Source of the DNA: Paraburkholderia hospita
GTDB lineage: Bacteria; Pseudomonadota; Gammaproteobacteria; Burkholderiales; Burkholderiaceae
Reading direction: 5' to 3'
Length of the DNA stretch: 64,000 nt
NCBI RefSeq assembly: GCF_002902965.1
Contig: NZ_CP026106.1
Span: 2,356,001-2,420,000 of the forward strand
The notes beneath the pieces are model-generated. The model worked only from the letters and a program-made list of their open reading frames with translations. It made no database searches and had not been told where the DNA came from. A program made the position numbers and the translations under genes. Below, piece after piece: positions 1 through 8,497 of this stretch; positions within the stretch are counted from its first letter, which is position 1, and the number at the start of each line of letters is the position of its first letter.

Positions 1-872
1 GGACGCAACGCTGCGTCGTGCAACAGCGCGAACTCTTCGCCGCCGATACGGCTCACGATATCGGCCGCCGCCGTCAGCTCCTTCAGCACGCGCGCCACGT
101 CCGACAGCGCCTGATCGCCGACAGCATGGCCGAACTGGTCATTGAGCGACTTGAAGTAGTCGATGTCGAGAAAGATCGCGCTGACCTTCGCGCCGCTATC
201 CAGCTTCGACAGACGCAGCGCCGCCTGCTCCAGAAACGCGCGGCGGTTTTGCAGGCCTGTCAGCGGATCGGTGGCGGCGAGGCGCGCCAGCCGGTCTTCG
301 AGCAGGAAGTGATTGCGCCGGAACCAGTAGAAGCCGAGGTGAAACACGGCCGAGGTCGGCACCGCGATCAGGATCCACATCCAGCACACGACGCTGACGT
401 CGCCGTGCGGGTCCGGCAGGCTCAGCAGCAGCGGCGTGCCCGCCGCGTAGAACAGCGCGGTGCCGATGCAGAAGTGCGCGGGCGTGAGCCACAGCGGCGC
501 CGCGCAGACGGAGATCACCACGATCGCCGGCAGCGCCCATAACAGCGGCTCTTCGAGCCCGACCACATTCAACGCGAGCCCCGCCAGCAGGACAAGCGTG
601 TACGCGACGCCGATGCCGCCGAATACCCGGGTGCTCCTGGTCCGCGGAATCGCGGCGACCAGCAGCGCGAGCACGATCGCGCACGCGAGCCGCCATACGA
701 GCGGCACAGCCGGTCCCGCGTCGAGGCTGCGCGCGAAAGCGAAGACGATGTACGCGACGACGGTAAACGCCATCGTCACGGTCGAAAGGGGTCGCTGATG
801 TTCCAGCGAACGTCGGTGAAACCGGCTTCTAAATCCGGCGTCGGACGTCTGTTCCGTCGAGGAGAAAAGCAT
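1..872 (-). CDS. Membrane-anchored diguanylate cyclase (GGDEF), C-terminus cut by window edge
   Basis: Makes cyclic di-GMP from two GTP. The ATG at 870-872 opens a frame that runs off the left edge, so about 290 residues are visible. Several hydrophobic helices span roughly residues 35-185, followed by a linker (LLEDRLARLAATDPLTGLQN) that is typical of the entry into a GGDEF domain. The signature reads RIGGEEFA near bases 28-48, so the active-site GG[DE]EF motif is intact and activity is expected. The C-terminal end of the domain and the stop lie outside the window. The N-terminal membrane part was not matched to a named sensor family. Confidence 0.9.
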   Translation of the reverse strand, partial: MLFSSTEQTSDAGFRSRFHRRSLEHQRPLSTVTMAFTVVAYIVFAFARSLDAGPAVPLVWRLACAIVLALLVAAIPRTRSTRVFGGIGVAYTLVLLAGLALNVVGLEEPLLWALPAIVVISVCAAPLWLTPAHFCIGTALFYAAGTPLLLSLPDPHGDVSVVCWMWILIAVPTSAVFHLGFYWFRRNHFLLEDRLARLAATDPLTGLQNRRAFLEQAALRLSKLDSGAKVSAIFLDIDYFKSLNDQFGHAVGDQALSDVARVLKELTAAADIVSRIGGEEFALLHDAALR

Positions 873-1095
873 TATTCACTCAGGCCAGTTCGGTCACTCT
901 GCCGATGTATAACGGCAGCAAACGCCTGAGGTTAATACTTCACATCAATTCGCACAGTCAGGCAGTCAATGCCAGCCGGCCCGTTTTGTTTCACATTTGA
1001 CGTTTGCGGTGCGGGCAGCTTGCATTCGATGCAATTTATGTTGCGAACGCAACCGTTTATTCCCTTTATGTGGGAAATAAATCGCAACCCGTGCG

Positions 1096-1731
1096 TTAAA
1101 GTGGTGGCCGCTGCAACTGAACCCAGCGTTGCACGGAAGGCCTTTGCCATTGATGCCGCGCGTAATCAGCGAGATGTTTCGGCACGTCGTCGCCGTTCAG
1201 CACGAGGCGGTTGAGCATCAGCGCGAGGTCGACATCGGCAATGCACCAATCATCGAACAGATACTGTGCGCCTGGCGCGAGCCACGCGTCGCAAGCCGGG
1301 AAGAGCTTGTCGGCCGCCTTGCGCGCGATCGCGGTGAGCGCCCCGCCTTGCGCGCCGTAGAACACGACTTCTGTCGGGCGCTCGCTGCGAATCGGCATCA
1401 GGTCGCTGCGCAACCACGCCTGAATCTGGCGCGCCCGCGCGCGCTGCTTTTTATCCGCCGGATAAAGCGGCGTGCCCTCGAAAGCGTCGTCGATGTACTC
1501 GGTGATCGCCGACGACTCGGACACCGCAAACCCATCGTGAACCAGCGTCGGCACACGCTGCGTGACGGAAGTCGCGGCGTAATCCGGCTCGTTGTTCGCA
1601 TGACGGCCCAGATCGACGGTGCGCATGTCGAATGTCAGATGCTTTTCGTGAAGCGCGACGAAAACCGACATCGCATACGGACTCGCGAATTGCGCGTCCA
1701 CATAAAGAAGCAGTGAGTTGGCCGACGACAT
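1096..1731 (-). CDS. yfcF: Glutathione S-transferase, YfcF type
   Basis: A 211-residue cytosolic GST with an N-terminal thioredoxin-like fold (residues 1-80; SPYAMSVFVALHEK, then RVPTLVHDGF and ESSAITEYI) and an all-helical C-terminal domain. The stretch AWLRSDLMPIRSERPT and the later WCIADVDLALMLNRLVL match my memory of E. coli YfcF closely, including overall length. YfcF-type enzymes use glutathione in peroxide or electrophile detoxification. The gene lies alone, 54 bases downstream of the GNAT gene on the same strand. The native substrate cannot be inferred. Confidence 0.9.
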   Translation of the reverse strand: MSSANSLLLYVDAQFASPYAMSVFVALHEKHLTFDMRTVDLGRHANNEPDYAATSVTQRVPTLVHDGFAVSESSAITEYIDDAFEGTPLYPADKKQRARARQIQAWLRSDLMPIRSERPTEVVFYGAQGGALTAIARKAADKLFPACDAWLAPGAQYLFDDWCIADVDLALMLNRLVLNGDDVPKHLADYARHQWQRPSVQRWVQLQRPPL

Positions 1732-1785
1732 AGGCTCCTTGCAAGCGTGCGTAATGAACGTTCGTGGCGCGCGCCCTCTTGCGCC

Positions 1786-2295
1786 TCAGAGCACGAGTTC
1801 GAGAAAGCGCGTACCGGCAACGGGATTCGCATAGTACGGAGACGTTTCGGTAAAACCCAAACGCTCGTAGAGTCGTTGCGCGAAAGCCGTTTGAGGTACG
1901 GAATCTAACACGAGCTTTGCGTAGCCCAGCGACTTTGCCTTGTCGATCAACGCATGCATGAGCGTCTCCCCAAGCGCAAGCCCACGGTATGCCGACCGCA
2001 CGTAAAGCCGCTTCACTTCGGCGACCTCATCCGAATGACGCAGCAGCCCCACGCAGCCCGCTATCTCGGCCGTGGTTTCCGCAATCAGGAACATGCCTGA
2101 AGGCAACGTATACGTTTGCTCGAACGACCGCATCTCTTCTTCGAAGCCGCGATACGACAGGTCCATATCGAGCCATCTCACGTATTCACGAACGATCTCG
2201 ACGAGCGGCGCGGTATCGCCCGGATAAATCGCTTCGCGAATCCGCGGACGCACCTGAGGCCTGGTTAACGTGGTTGCAGTGGTGGAAGTCGTCAT
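1786..2295 (-). CDS. GNAT family N-acetyltransferase
   Basis: A 169-residue single-domain acetyltransferase. The core reads FLIAETTAEIAGCVGLL, then VKRLYVRSAYRGLALGETLM, the acetyl-CoA pyrophosphate loop in its usual (R/Q)xxGxG/A-like position, and ends with KLVLDSVPQTAFAQRLYERL and LGF, the common GNAT motif B region. The ATG follows a GAGGGCGAC ribosome-binding stretch. It may acetylate an amine metabolite or an antibiotic-like compound; neighbours give no hint of substrate. It could be co-transcribed with the GST gene downstream. Confidence 0.85.
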   Translation of the reverse strand: MTTSTTATTLTRPQVRPRIREAIYPGDTAPLVEIVREYVRWLDMDLSYRGFEEEMRSFEQTYTLPSGMFLIAETTAEIAGCVGLLRHSDEVAEVKRLYVRSAYRGLALGETLMHALIDKAKSLGYAKLVLDSVPQTAFAQRLYERLGFTETSPYYANPVAGTRFLELVL

Positions 2296-2533
2296 GTCGC
2301 CCTCGCCCTGGATACCCGGATCTACCGTATGGAATCCAGCGTATCGCGCACGGCGGCACGCGGTCTTGAACGTTTGTGCACGCTTCGCGCTCGCTCACCG
2401 CGCCATGTATTCCACATCCTGACGCGTGCGCAACTTCTCGTAAGCAATCGGCTTTATCGCCCGTTGCTCGCCTAAATGCGCGCGCGCACGGCACCTATGC
2501 TTGCGGATCGAGACTATCTGCATCGAGGGGCCA

Positions 2534-2680
2534 ATGCGCTTTACCACTGCTTCCATCCTGCTCGCGGCCATCCTGTGTCTGCAAGGATGCGCGACGTCGC
2601 TTCAGACCTTCATGCTCGGCGGCCTGGTCGGCGCGGCGGCGGGCATCAGCGCCGTCACATGCGTTGTCGTGTGTCACTAG
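2534..2680 (+). CDS. Small putative lipoprotein (48 aa)
   Basis: A 48-residue protein with a lipoprotein signal: a charged start (MRFTTA), a hydrophobic stretch and the lipobox LQGC with the cysteine at residue 19. The mature part is a glycine/alanine-rich hydrophobic segment (GGLVGAAAGISAV) that ends with two cysteines. A GAGGGG ribosome-binding site lies just before the ATG. It sits 14 bases upstream of the LprI-like gene on the same strand, so the two may be co-transcribed. Function is unknown; the glycine-zipper look suggests a membrane-associated peptide. Confidence 0.65.
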   Translation: MRFTTASILLAAILCLQGCATSLQTFMLGGLVGAAAGISAVTCVVVCH

Positions 2681-2694
2681 CCATCTACATTCCG

Positions 2695-3288
2695 ATGAAG
2701 CTCAACCGATCCACCGTAGCCGCGCTCGCCCTGCTTGCGATGACCAGCGCGCATGCCACCAGCTTCAATTGCGCGAAGGCGCATTCGCCGGCGGAGACGC
2801 TGATCTGCCACGACGATGGCCTGTCCAGAGCCGACGACGAACTCGGCAAGCTGTTCAGGCTCGCGCAGCGACAAGCCACCGACCGTCGCGCGTACAGAAA
2901 AGAGAGCGACAGCAAATGGGCATGGCGCGAAGAAAATTGCAGGGATGTCGCATGCCTGATCGACTGGTACTCGACGCGTATCGAAGAGATCCGCGAGCAG
3001 TTGCACACGCCATCGCCGGACGAACCGCGCGCGCCGCGGCCCGTCGACACGGATCTGGCTGCCGTGAGCAAGCCCGCGGACAAGCCGAAGGCATTCGATT
3101 CGCAGGCATTCAGCCGCGACGTCCAGCAATGCACGGCCACGACGCAAGACCTCGTGCCGCCCGTGCAATGCGATAACGTGCTGGGCAAACGCGCGCAATG
3201 GCAAGCGCGTGAGCCTGCGTCCGATGGCTGGTTCTGCGGCGTCGCGATGATTGCAGCGCCTTCCGCCGACGGCAGCGCGTCGCAATAG
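2695..3288 (+). CDS. Exported LprI-like (DUF1311) protein
   Basis: A 197-residue protein with an Ala-rich signal peptide (residues 1-21, cleavage near AHA-TS). Residues 23-90 form an LprI/DUF1311-type helical domain, seen from FNCAKAHSPAETLICHD followed by LGKLFRLA and later KWAWREENC. Members of this family include lysozyme inhibitors of the periplasm, but many have unknown function. The C-terminal half has two more cysteine pairs and is low in recognisable motifs. I chose the ATG at 2695 because the signal peptide starts there; the frame stays open upstream but without coding character. Confidence 0.75.
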   Translation: MKLNRSTVAALALLAMTSAHATSFNCAKAHSPAETLICHDDGLSRADDELGKLFRLAQRQATDRRAYRKESDSKWAWREENCRDVACLIDWYSTRIEEIREQLHTPSPDEPRAPRPVDTDLAAVSKPADKPKAFDSQAFSRDVQQCTATTQDLVPPVQCDNVLGKRAQWQAREPASDGWFCGVAMIAAPSADGSASQ

Positions 3289-3334
3289 GCAGCGCGTCGA
3301 AAACAGCGACAACAACGAAACGAAGCGTTAAAAC

Positions 3335-3370
3335 AAAAAAGCTCGAACGCCATAACGTTCGAGCTTTTTT
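3335..3370 (+). terminator. Rho-independent terminator, bidirectional
   Basis: A perfect hairpin with arms AAGCTCGAACG and CGTTCGAGCTT around a 6-base loop. It is flanked by A6 on the left and T6 on the right, so it can stop transcription from either side. It lies 47 bases after the LprI-like gene stop. Confidence 0.9.
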
Positions 3371-3612
3371 GTTGCATCTACAGCGTTGGGCCCGACAGCG
3401 CGTAGTAGAAAAGCACATGCCCACGTCCAGCTTTTCGCTGAACACACCCTCCGACCGATAGCCAACCGATACGGCGTATCCGTCGGGCGCATGATAGTCG
3501 ACGACGATTTTTCGCTTCTTGTATTTTCCGAAGGGTCGCCGCGACGGTCGCAGGCGCGTGTCAAGCCGCGACGGTAGACTTTCCCTTTTCGAATCGAATC
3601 GAGGAGCGCCAC

Positions 3613-3960
3613 TTGAACACGCCTGACATCGTTTATCTCTTCTCGTACGGCACGCTGCAGGATCGCAACGTGCAGATCTCCAGCTTCGGCCGAGAACTCG
3701 CCGGCCGTCCCGACGCGCTGCCCGGTTATGCGCAGACGCTGCTTGCCATCGGCGATCCGAAGGTCGTGGAGATCAGCGGCAAGACTCACCATCCCGTGGT
3801 GCGCCCGAGCGCCAATCCCGCCGACGAAGTGGCGGGCACGGTCTTCGAAATCACCCAGCAGGAGCTGCTCGCCGCCGACGACTACGAGGTGTCGGACTAC
3901 AAGCGCGTGCTCGTCACGCTGAAGTCCGGTATCGATGCGTGGGTGTATATCGCGGCGTGA
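3613..3960 (+). CDS. Gamma-glutamylcyclotransferase-like (AIG2/YtfP) protein
   Basis: A 115-residue protein with the family's phosphate-binding start YLFSYGTLQD and the later stretch VAGTVFEITQQELLAADDYE, where the acidic residue matches the catalytic glutamate region. Related enzymes release 5-oxoproline from gamma-glutamyl peptides, although many bacterial members have no proven substrate. The start is a TTG preceded by GAGGAG eight bases upstream. The gene stands alone after the terminator. Confidence 0.85.
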   Translation: MNTPDIVYLFSYGTLQDRNVQISSFGRELAGRPDALPGYAQTLLAIGDPKVVEISGKTHHPVVRPSANPADEVAGTVFEITQQELLAADDYEVSDYKRVLVTLKSGIDAWVYIAA

Positions 3961-4069
3961 CGCGCGTGCCCGGTTTGCTTACCGGGCCTTACGAGGTCTC
4001 AAGTTGCGCGCGCAACTGGACGTTAGCGCCATCAGTGCAACTGGAATTCGCGACTGAAGGAGGCGTGCA

Positions 4070-4600
4070 ATGGTAAGCAGTGTCGGATATGGGACGGCGA
4101 CGACGCCGTCGACGAATCTCGCTTCCGTGTCCGGCGAAGCATCGGCGCAAGCCGCGCAGTCCACGGCGAACAACGTGATCGGCGCTGCGCAAAACGAAGG
4201 GAAACAGGACGCTGCGACGAAACCCGCGCAGCCGGGCGTCACGGTCAGCATTTCGCCCGAAGGCGCGGCGGCGGCTTCGCGTGCACAGACTGCGGATCAG
4301 GCGAATGTGCAGACGGCGACGGCATCGACTGACGCAGGCACGGATACAGAAACGGACACCGACACGCCGGACTCCGCCGTTACAGACAGCGGCATCGACG
4401 ATCCGACCGCAACGGACGATGCTACGGGCGGCACAGAAGCAAGCCCCGCCAACGTCTCTCCGGTGAAGGCATTCGCCTATGGCGCATTGGGACTGGAGCG
4501 GCCGGACCAGCCGCAGGACGAGCGCAACAGCTTCTACACCGCAGGCAAGTGGCTCGCGGCGGGGCTGACGATCGGAGGATTGATCTCGCTGCTCGCGTGA
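4070..4600 (+). CDS. Low-complexity protein with C-terminal membrane segment, unknown function
   Basis: A 176-residue protein that I do not recognise. The first 60 residues are Ala/Ser/Gln-rich, followed by VTVSISPEGAAAASRA and a Thr/Asp-rich linker (residues 85-125; TDAGTDTETDTDT). The C-terminus has AFAYGALGLERPD and one likely membrane helix (WLAAGLTIGGLISLLA) that ends the protein. A strong GAAGGAGG ribosome-binding site precedes the ATG. It looks like a tail-anchored or secretion-linked protein, but no family was identified. Confidence 0.75.
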   Translation: MVSSVGYGTATTPSTNLASVSGEASAQAAQSTANNVIGAAQNEGKQDAATKPAQPGVTVSISPEGAAAASRAQTADQANVQTATASTDAGTDTETDTDTPDSAVTDSGIDDPTATDDATGGTEASPANVSPVKAFAYGALGLERPDQPQDERNSFYTAGKWLAAGLTIGGLISLLA

Positions 4601-4632
4601 TGCGGGCAGCGTGCAGCGAGCACGGACAGGCG

Positions 4633-5034
4633 TCAGCGCTTCGGCCGCAGCGCAGCTTGCTTGTCGAGCGTGTCGATATCTTCGTCGAGGCTCTTCCGGA
4701 TCGTGTCGATCGCCTGATCGACGTTGGCGGGCTTCAACTGGTTGCGCGCCAGCGCGACATACACGTAGTGACGCAGCGCCGGATCGTGCGTCTTCGACAG
4801 CACGTCGTGATAGACCGCGTTCATGTCGGCATCGCGTCCGCTCATGTCGTAGAGACGCTGCAGATGCTCGAGATCGTTGATGGCCGCGAAGCCCGGACCA
4901 TGCGGCGGCGGACCGTCATGCGCGGAGCCGTCGTGCGACGGCGGGAAATCGGACGAAGGCGGCACTTGCGCGTGGGCGGCGGACGTCAGCGCGACGAGCG
5001 CGGCGAGAAGAGAGATGCGTTTGAGCGAGATCAT
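4633..5034 (-). CDS. Exported helical protein, unknown function
   Basis: A 133-residue protein with a signal peptide (ISLLAALVALTSAAHA, cleavage after AHA). The mature part begins with a Pro/Ser/Asp/His-rich stretch (SSDFPPSHDGSAHDGPPPHG) and continues as amphipathic helices (INDLEHLQRLYDMSGR, ALRHYVYVALARNQLKPA). The start at 5034 was chosen because it begins the signal peptide; the frame stays open upstream without one. The His/Asp-rich linker could bind metal, but this is only a guess. It converges on the 4070 gene, 32 bases away. Confidence 0.75.
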   Translation of the reverse strand: MISLKRISLLAALVALTSAAHAQVPPSSDFPPSHDGSAHDGPPPHGPGFAAINDLEHLQRLYDMSGRDADMNAVYHDVLSKTHDPALRHYVYVALARNQLKPANVDQAIDTIRKSLDEDIDTLDKQAALRPKR

Positions 5035-5242
5035 GGCGATCGGCAGAACGGCGGCTGCCGTTGCAGTAATGAAGATGCCGAAACGATAACAACGCGCCCC
5101 ACGCGATGGGAGGCTCGACACAAAGGGCTCGCTTACGCGGGCTTTCACGTATCACATGCGTGCTGGCTCGATTGTGCGCGCCAACGGGCGGCGTGCTCCG
5201 TCCGGGCTCAGCGCATGGCGACCGTCCTTCGCTAACACGAGC

Positions 5243-5285
5243 CAGAAAAAGAAAGGCGGTGAAAGACACCCTGTCCTTCACCGCC
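5243..5285 (-). terminator. Terminator of the aldehyde dehydrogenase gene
   Basis: Read on the minus strand: stem GGCGGTGAAGG with its partner near the other end, closed by GGCGGTGAAAG on the plus strand, then a T-rich tail (TTTCTTTTTCT). It lies 24 bases beyond the stop of the aldehyde dehydrogenase. Confidence 0.8.
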
Positions 5286-5308
5286 GCGCTCAATGCGTCA
5301 CGACGCGC

Positions 5309-6730
5309 TCACAGCACGCCGAGCAACGCCTTCGGCTCGAGAAACGCTTCGATGCCGTATGTGCCGTACTCGCGTCCAATGCCCGACTGCTTGAATCCGC
5401 CGAACGGCGCAGCCGGCTCATGCGCCAGCGTGTTGACGAGCACGCGTCCCGCCTCGATGCGCGACGCCACTTCGTGTGTGCGCGTCTTGTCCTGCCCGAA
5501 CACGTACGCCTGCAAGCCGTAGTTGGTATCGTTGGCGATCTTGATTGCTTCTTCGGTGTCGTTGTACGCGATGATCGACAGCACCGGCCCGAAGATTTCC
5601 TCACGCGCGATCGCCATGTCGTTGGTCACGTCGCTGAAGACGGTCGGCCGGACGAACCAGCCGGCATCGAGACCATCGGGACGCCCTTCGCCGCCCGCGA
5701 TCAGCCGCGCGCCCTCGTCGATGCCGATGGCGATATACCGCTGCACGCGCTCCCACTGCTTCTGGCTGACCATCGGGCCGACGGTCGTGCGCGGATCACG
5801 CGGATCACCCGATTGCGTCAACGCCACTTCGTCGCGCACGCGCGCCTCGAACTCCGCGAGACGCTGGCGTGGCACGAGAATGCGCGTACCCGCGATGCAC
5901 GCCTGCCCACTGTTCATGAAGCCCGCATTGATCGCGAGCGGCACGACCTGCTCGAAGTCCGCGTCGTCGAGTACGATGGTGGGCGACTTGCCGCCCAGTT
6001 CCAGCGTCACGCGCTTGAGCGTATCGGCGCCCGTGCGCAGGATCGTCTTGCCGACGGCCGTCGATCCCGTAAACGAAATCTTCGCGACATCCGGATGCGA
6101 GCTGATCTGCGCGCCGACTGAATCGCCGCGTCCCGTCACGATGTTGAACACGCCCGGCGGCAAGTCCGCTTCGTGCAACGCCTGCGTGACGATCTGCGTC
6201 TGCAGCGCGCTCATTTCGCTCGGCTTGATGACGGTCGTGCAGCCCGCCGCCAGCGCGGCCGCAAGCTTGCCGCAGATGAAGCCCGCATTGCTGTTCCACG
6301 GCGTGATCAGCCCCGCGACGCCGAGCGGCTGCATCACGACTTCCGCCGTGCCCGCCCGGCGCGTGAACTCGTACTGCTCCAGCACCTTCGCCGCTTCGAT
6401 CAGCACGTTGCTCGCGTGCTGCGCCATCCAGCGGCCGCGCGACACAGGCGCACCGTACTCTTCGACGATCGCCTCGTAAAGCTCGTCCTCTTTCGCGACG
6501 ACGGCGGCATGCATGCGCTTGAGCATGTCGATGCGCGCGCGCTTGCTGGTGCGCGAAAACGTCGGAAACGCGCGCTTCGCCGCCGTGATTGCATCGCGCG
6601 CATCCTTTGCGTCGGCGAGACGCACGCGGCCAATTACGCGCTCGGTCGCGGGGTTGAAAAGGCCGAACCATTCGTCGCCATGCGGCGTGACGAACGCGCC
6701 GTCGATATAGATCGTGTCGATTGTGTGCAT
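5309..6730 (-). CDS. Aldehyde dehydrogenase, NAD(P)+-dependent
   Basis: A 473-residue enzyme of the ALDH superfamily that oxidises an aldehyde to the acid. Visible landmarks: substrate/cofactor region GLITPWNSNAGF, NAD-binding SFTGSTAVGKTI, the general-base glutamate in LELGGKSP, the nucleophile cysteine in NSGQACIAGTR, and EEIFGPVLSI. The ATG at 6730 was chosen because it gives the usual length and N-terminus; the open frame upstream overlaps the control region. It is divergent from a LysR gene, the usual arrangement for a substrate-inducible dehydrogenase. Substrate unknown. Confidence 0.92.
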   Translation of the reverse strand: MHTIDTIYIDGAFVTPHGDEWFGLFNPATERVIGRVRLADAKDARDAITAAKRAFPTFSRTSKRARIDMLKRMHAAVVAKEDELYEAIVEEYGAPVSRGRWMAQHASNVLIEAAKVLEQYEFTRRAGTAEVVMQPLGVAGLITPWNSNAGFICGKLAAALAAGCTTVIKPSEMSALQTQIVTQALHEADLPPGVFNIVTGRGDSVGAQISSHPDVAKISFTGSTAVGKTILRTGADTLKRVTLELGGKSPTIVLDDADFEQVVPLAINAGFMNSGQACIAGTRILVPRQRLAEFEARVRDEVALTQSGDPRDPRTTVGPMVSQKQWERVQRYIAIGIDEGARLIAGGEGRPDGLDAGWFVRPTVFSDVTNDMAIAREEIFGPVLSIIAYNDTEEAIKIANDTNYGLQAYVFGQDKTRTHEVASRIEAGRVLVNTLAHEPAAPFGGFKQSGIGREYGTYGIEAFLEPKALLGVL

Positions 6731-6832
6731 CTGCGTATCCCGTGACTTGCCTTCAGTGCCATAAAGATAGCGGTGCCTGATTGACGCGACTAGTCGTACA
6801 ATCTGACATGACCTATTGAGCAAAACAGGATA
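6731..6832. promoter_or_regulatory. Divergent control region of aldehyde dehydrogenase and LysR gene
   Basis: A 102-base gap between divergent starts. It holds a perfect 10-base palindrome CGACTAGTCG at 6787-6796 inside a TTGACG-like -35 context, a good candidate for LysR binding. A second, weaker AT-rich block (GCCATAAAGATAG) lies closer to the dehydrogenase. Confidence 0.5.
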
Positions 6833-7738
6833 ATGAAGACCACCGGCCTGAGCGAACTCGAAGCGGTGCTGGCTGTTGCGCGTCACCGGAGCTTCCGCGC
6901 CGCCGCCAACGAAATGGGCGTCTCGACCTCGGCGTTGAGCCATTCCGTGGCGGCGCTCGAAGCGCGCATCGGCGTGCGGCTCTTCAATCGCACGACGCGC
7001 AGCGTGTCGTTATCGGAAGCGGGTGCGCAGTTTGTCGACAGCGTGGCGCCCGCGCTGTCGACGATCCGCGTCGCGCTAGAGCAGGCGGGCAGCTTTCGCG
7101 ACACGCCGAGCGGCACGCTGCGGATCAACACGGCCGTTGGGGCGGCACATCAGGCGATGCCTGTTTTCATTGCGTTCCTCGCGCGCTATCCGGAGATGAA
7201 GCTCGATATCGTTACTGAAGGCCGGCTGATCGATATCGTGGTCGAAGGGTTCGATGCCGGGATTCGGCTTGCGGAGGCGGTGCCGCGGGACATGATCGCT
7301 GTGCCGTTCGGGGATAAGCAGCGGTTTGCTGTGGTCGGGAGTCCGGCGTATTTTGCGCGGCATCGGCCGCCGCGTACGCCTGACGAGTTGAGTCAGCATC
7401 GTTGTATTCGGACTCGTATGCCGAGTGGCACGATCTATCAGTGGGAGTTCGAGCGGCATGGGGAAACGGTGCGGATCGATGGCAAGGGGGCGCTGACCCT
7501 TGATGAATCCGGGCTGATGCTTAGCGCTGCGCGGGCTGGTGTTGGGCTGACTTACTTGTCCGAGTGGACGGTGGCTGAGGATCTCCAGGCGGGGACGCTG
7601 GTTCGTGTGCTTGAGGATTGGACGCCGCCGCTGGATGGGTTGTGTCTTTATTATCCTGGGCGGAGGCATGTGCCCGCAGGGTTGCGGGCGTTGATCGCCA
7701 TGATTCGGGAATCCGCGGATTTGCAGCGCAAGGGTTAG
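6833..7738 (+). CDS. LysR-family transcriptional regulator
   Basis: A 301-residue regulator with the N-terminal winged helix-turn-helix (FRAAANEMGVSTSALSHSVA, then LEARIGVRLFNRTTRSV) and a C-terminal periplasmic-binding-like effector domain (residues 90-295). It probably controls the divergent aldehyde dehydrogenase and itself. The ligand is unknown. From about residue 130 the codon use drifts to more GTT/GGG-rich forms than the first third, just before the palindromic element that starts 2 bases after its stop. Confidence 0.92.
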   Translation: MKTTGLSELEAVLAVARHRSFRAAANEMGVSTSALSHSVAALEARIGVRLFNRTTRSVSLSEAGAQFVDSVAPALSTIRVALEQAGSFRDTPSGTLRINTAVGAAHQAMPVFIAFLARYPEMKLDIVTEGRLIDIVVEGFDAGIRLAEAVPRDMIAVPFGDKQRFAVVGSPAYFARHRPPRTPDELSQHRCIRTRMPSGTIYQWEFERHGETVRIDGKGALTLDESGLMLSAARAGVGLTYLSEWTVAEDLQAGTLVRVLEDWTPPLDGLCLYYPGRRHVPAGLRALIAMIRESADLQRKG

Positions 7739-7950
7739 GGGTTTGTCTGCGGCACTGTTTGGTGCTTTGGCCTTTGCGCTGGCATTCGCGTTTGCGCCTT
7801 CGCGGCGCGGGCGTTTCGGTTTGTTGGCGCTTTCGCTGGCATCCGCGTTATGCCTTCGTGTTTCACACGTCGCCCCTGTGCCTTTGCCTTTTCACTGGCA
7901 TCCGCGTTACGGTGTTTGGTGTTCACGCGTCGCCCCTGTGCGGGGCGGCA

Positions 7951-7984
7951 CCTACTTTTCTTTGCCGCCGCAAAGAAAAGTAGG
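7951..7984. repeat. 34-base palindrome, left outer hairpin of copy A
   Basis: Perfect inverted repeat: arms of 15 bases (CCTACTTTTCTTTGC and its complement) around CGCC. It occurs four times in the window, at mirror positions in both large elements. Confidence 0.95.
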
Positions 7985-8153
7985 CAAAAGAAAGCGGCTC
8001 ACACCGCCAGTTCTTGTGCTTGCCTGAGGGCCCCCAACCGGTCCTACGCTTCACACGGCAGCATTTCTGTTCACGCGAGTTGCCAACGCTTCGAATGAGC
8101 GTCTCACCCGCTACGAATTCCAACACACGGGCTAGCGGCAGCGAATGGTTTGT

Positions 8154-8292
8154 GCCGCCCAGGTGGCAAACTGTGTGTAGGTTGTCGCGTCGTATAGCCT
8201 GGCGCTCTTACATGGTGGAACGCGTGCGCTATCGGTCCGAAGTGAGGCGTGTGAGGTGCTACGGCCTACACACAGTTTGCCACCTGGGCGGC
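8154..8292. repeat. Inner 28-bp stem with 83-base variable loop, copy A
   Basis: Positions 8154-8181 (GCCGCCCAGGTGGCAAAC and on) are exactly complementary to 8265-8292. The same 28-bp stem is present without change in copy B at 25282-25421, but the enclosed loops of 83 and 84 bases share almost no sequence beyond the first bases. Confidence 0.9.
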
Positions 8293-8463
8293 GGCGGACT
8301 ATCTGGCACGGCACGCTGCAGCGCGGGTGCGTGAAGCGGGTGAGGCGTACTGTAAGAGCGCTCGCAACGAACGCGGAACAAGCAGGTCGCCGTGTGAAGT
8401 GAGGGACCGGTTGGGGGCCCTCAGGCAGGAATAAGGATTGGCGGTGTTAGCCGCTTTCTTTTG

Positions 8464-8497
8464 CCTACTTTTCTTTGCGGCGGCAAAGAAAAGTAGG
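8464..8497. repeat. 34-base palindrome, right outer hairpin of copy A
   Basis: Same arms as at 7951, with the central four bases inverted (GGCG), as expected for the mirror arm of the element. Confidence 0.95.

Noticed and set aside
3381-3580. Minus-strand reading KIVVDYHAPDGYAVSVGYRS and so on, next to the terminator at 3335
   Set aside because: Looks protein-like for about 40 residues and ends FYYALSGPTL in another frame, but has no start codon or ribosome-binding site and needs a frameshift. At most a remnant.
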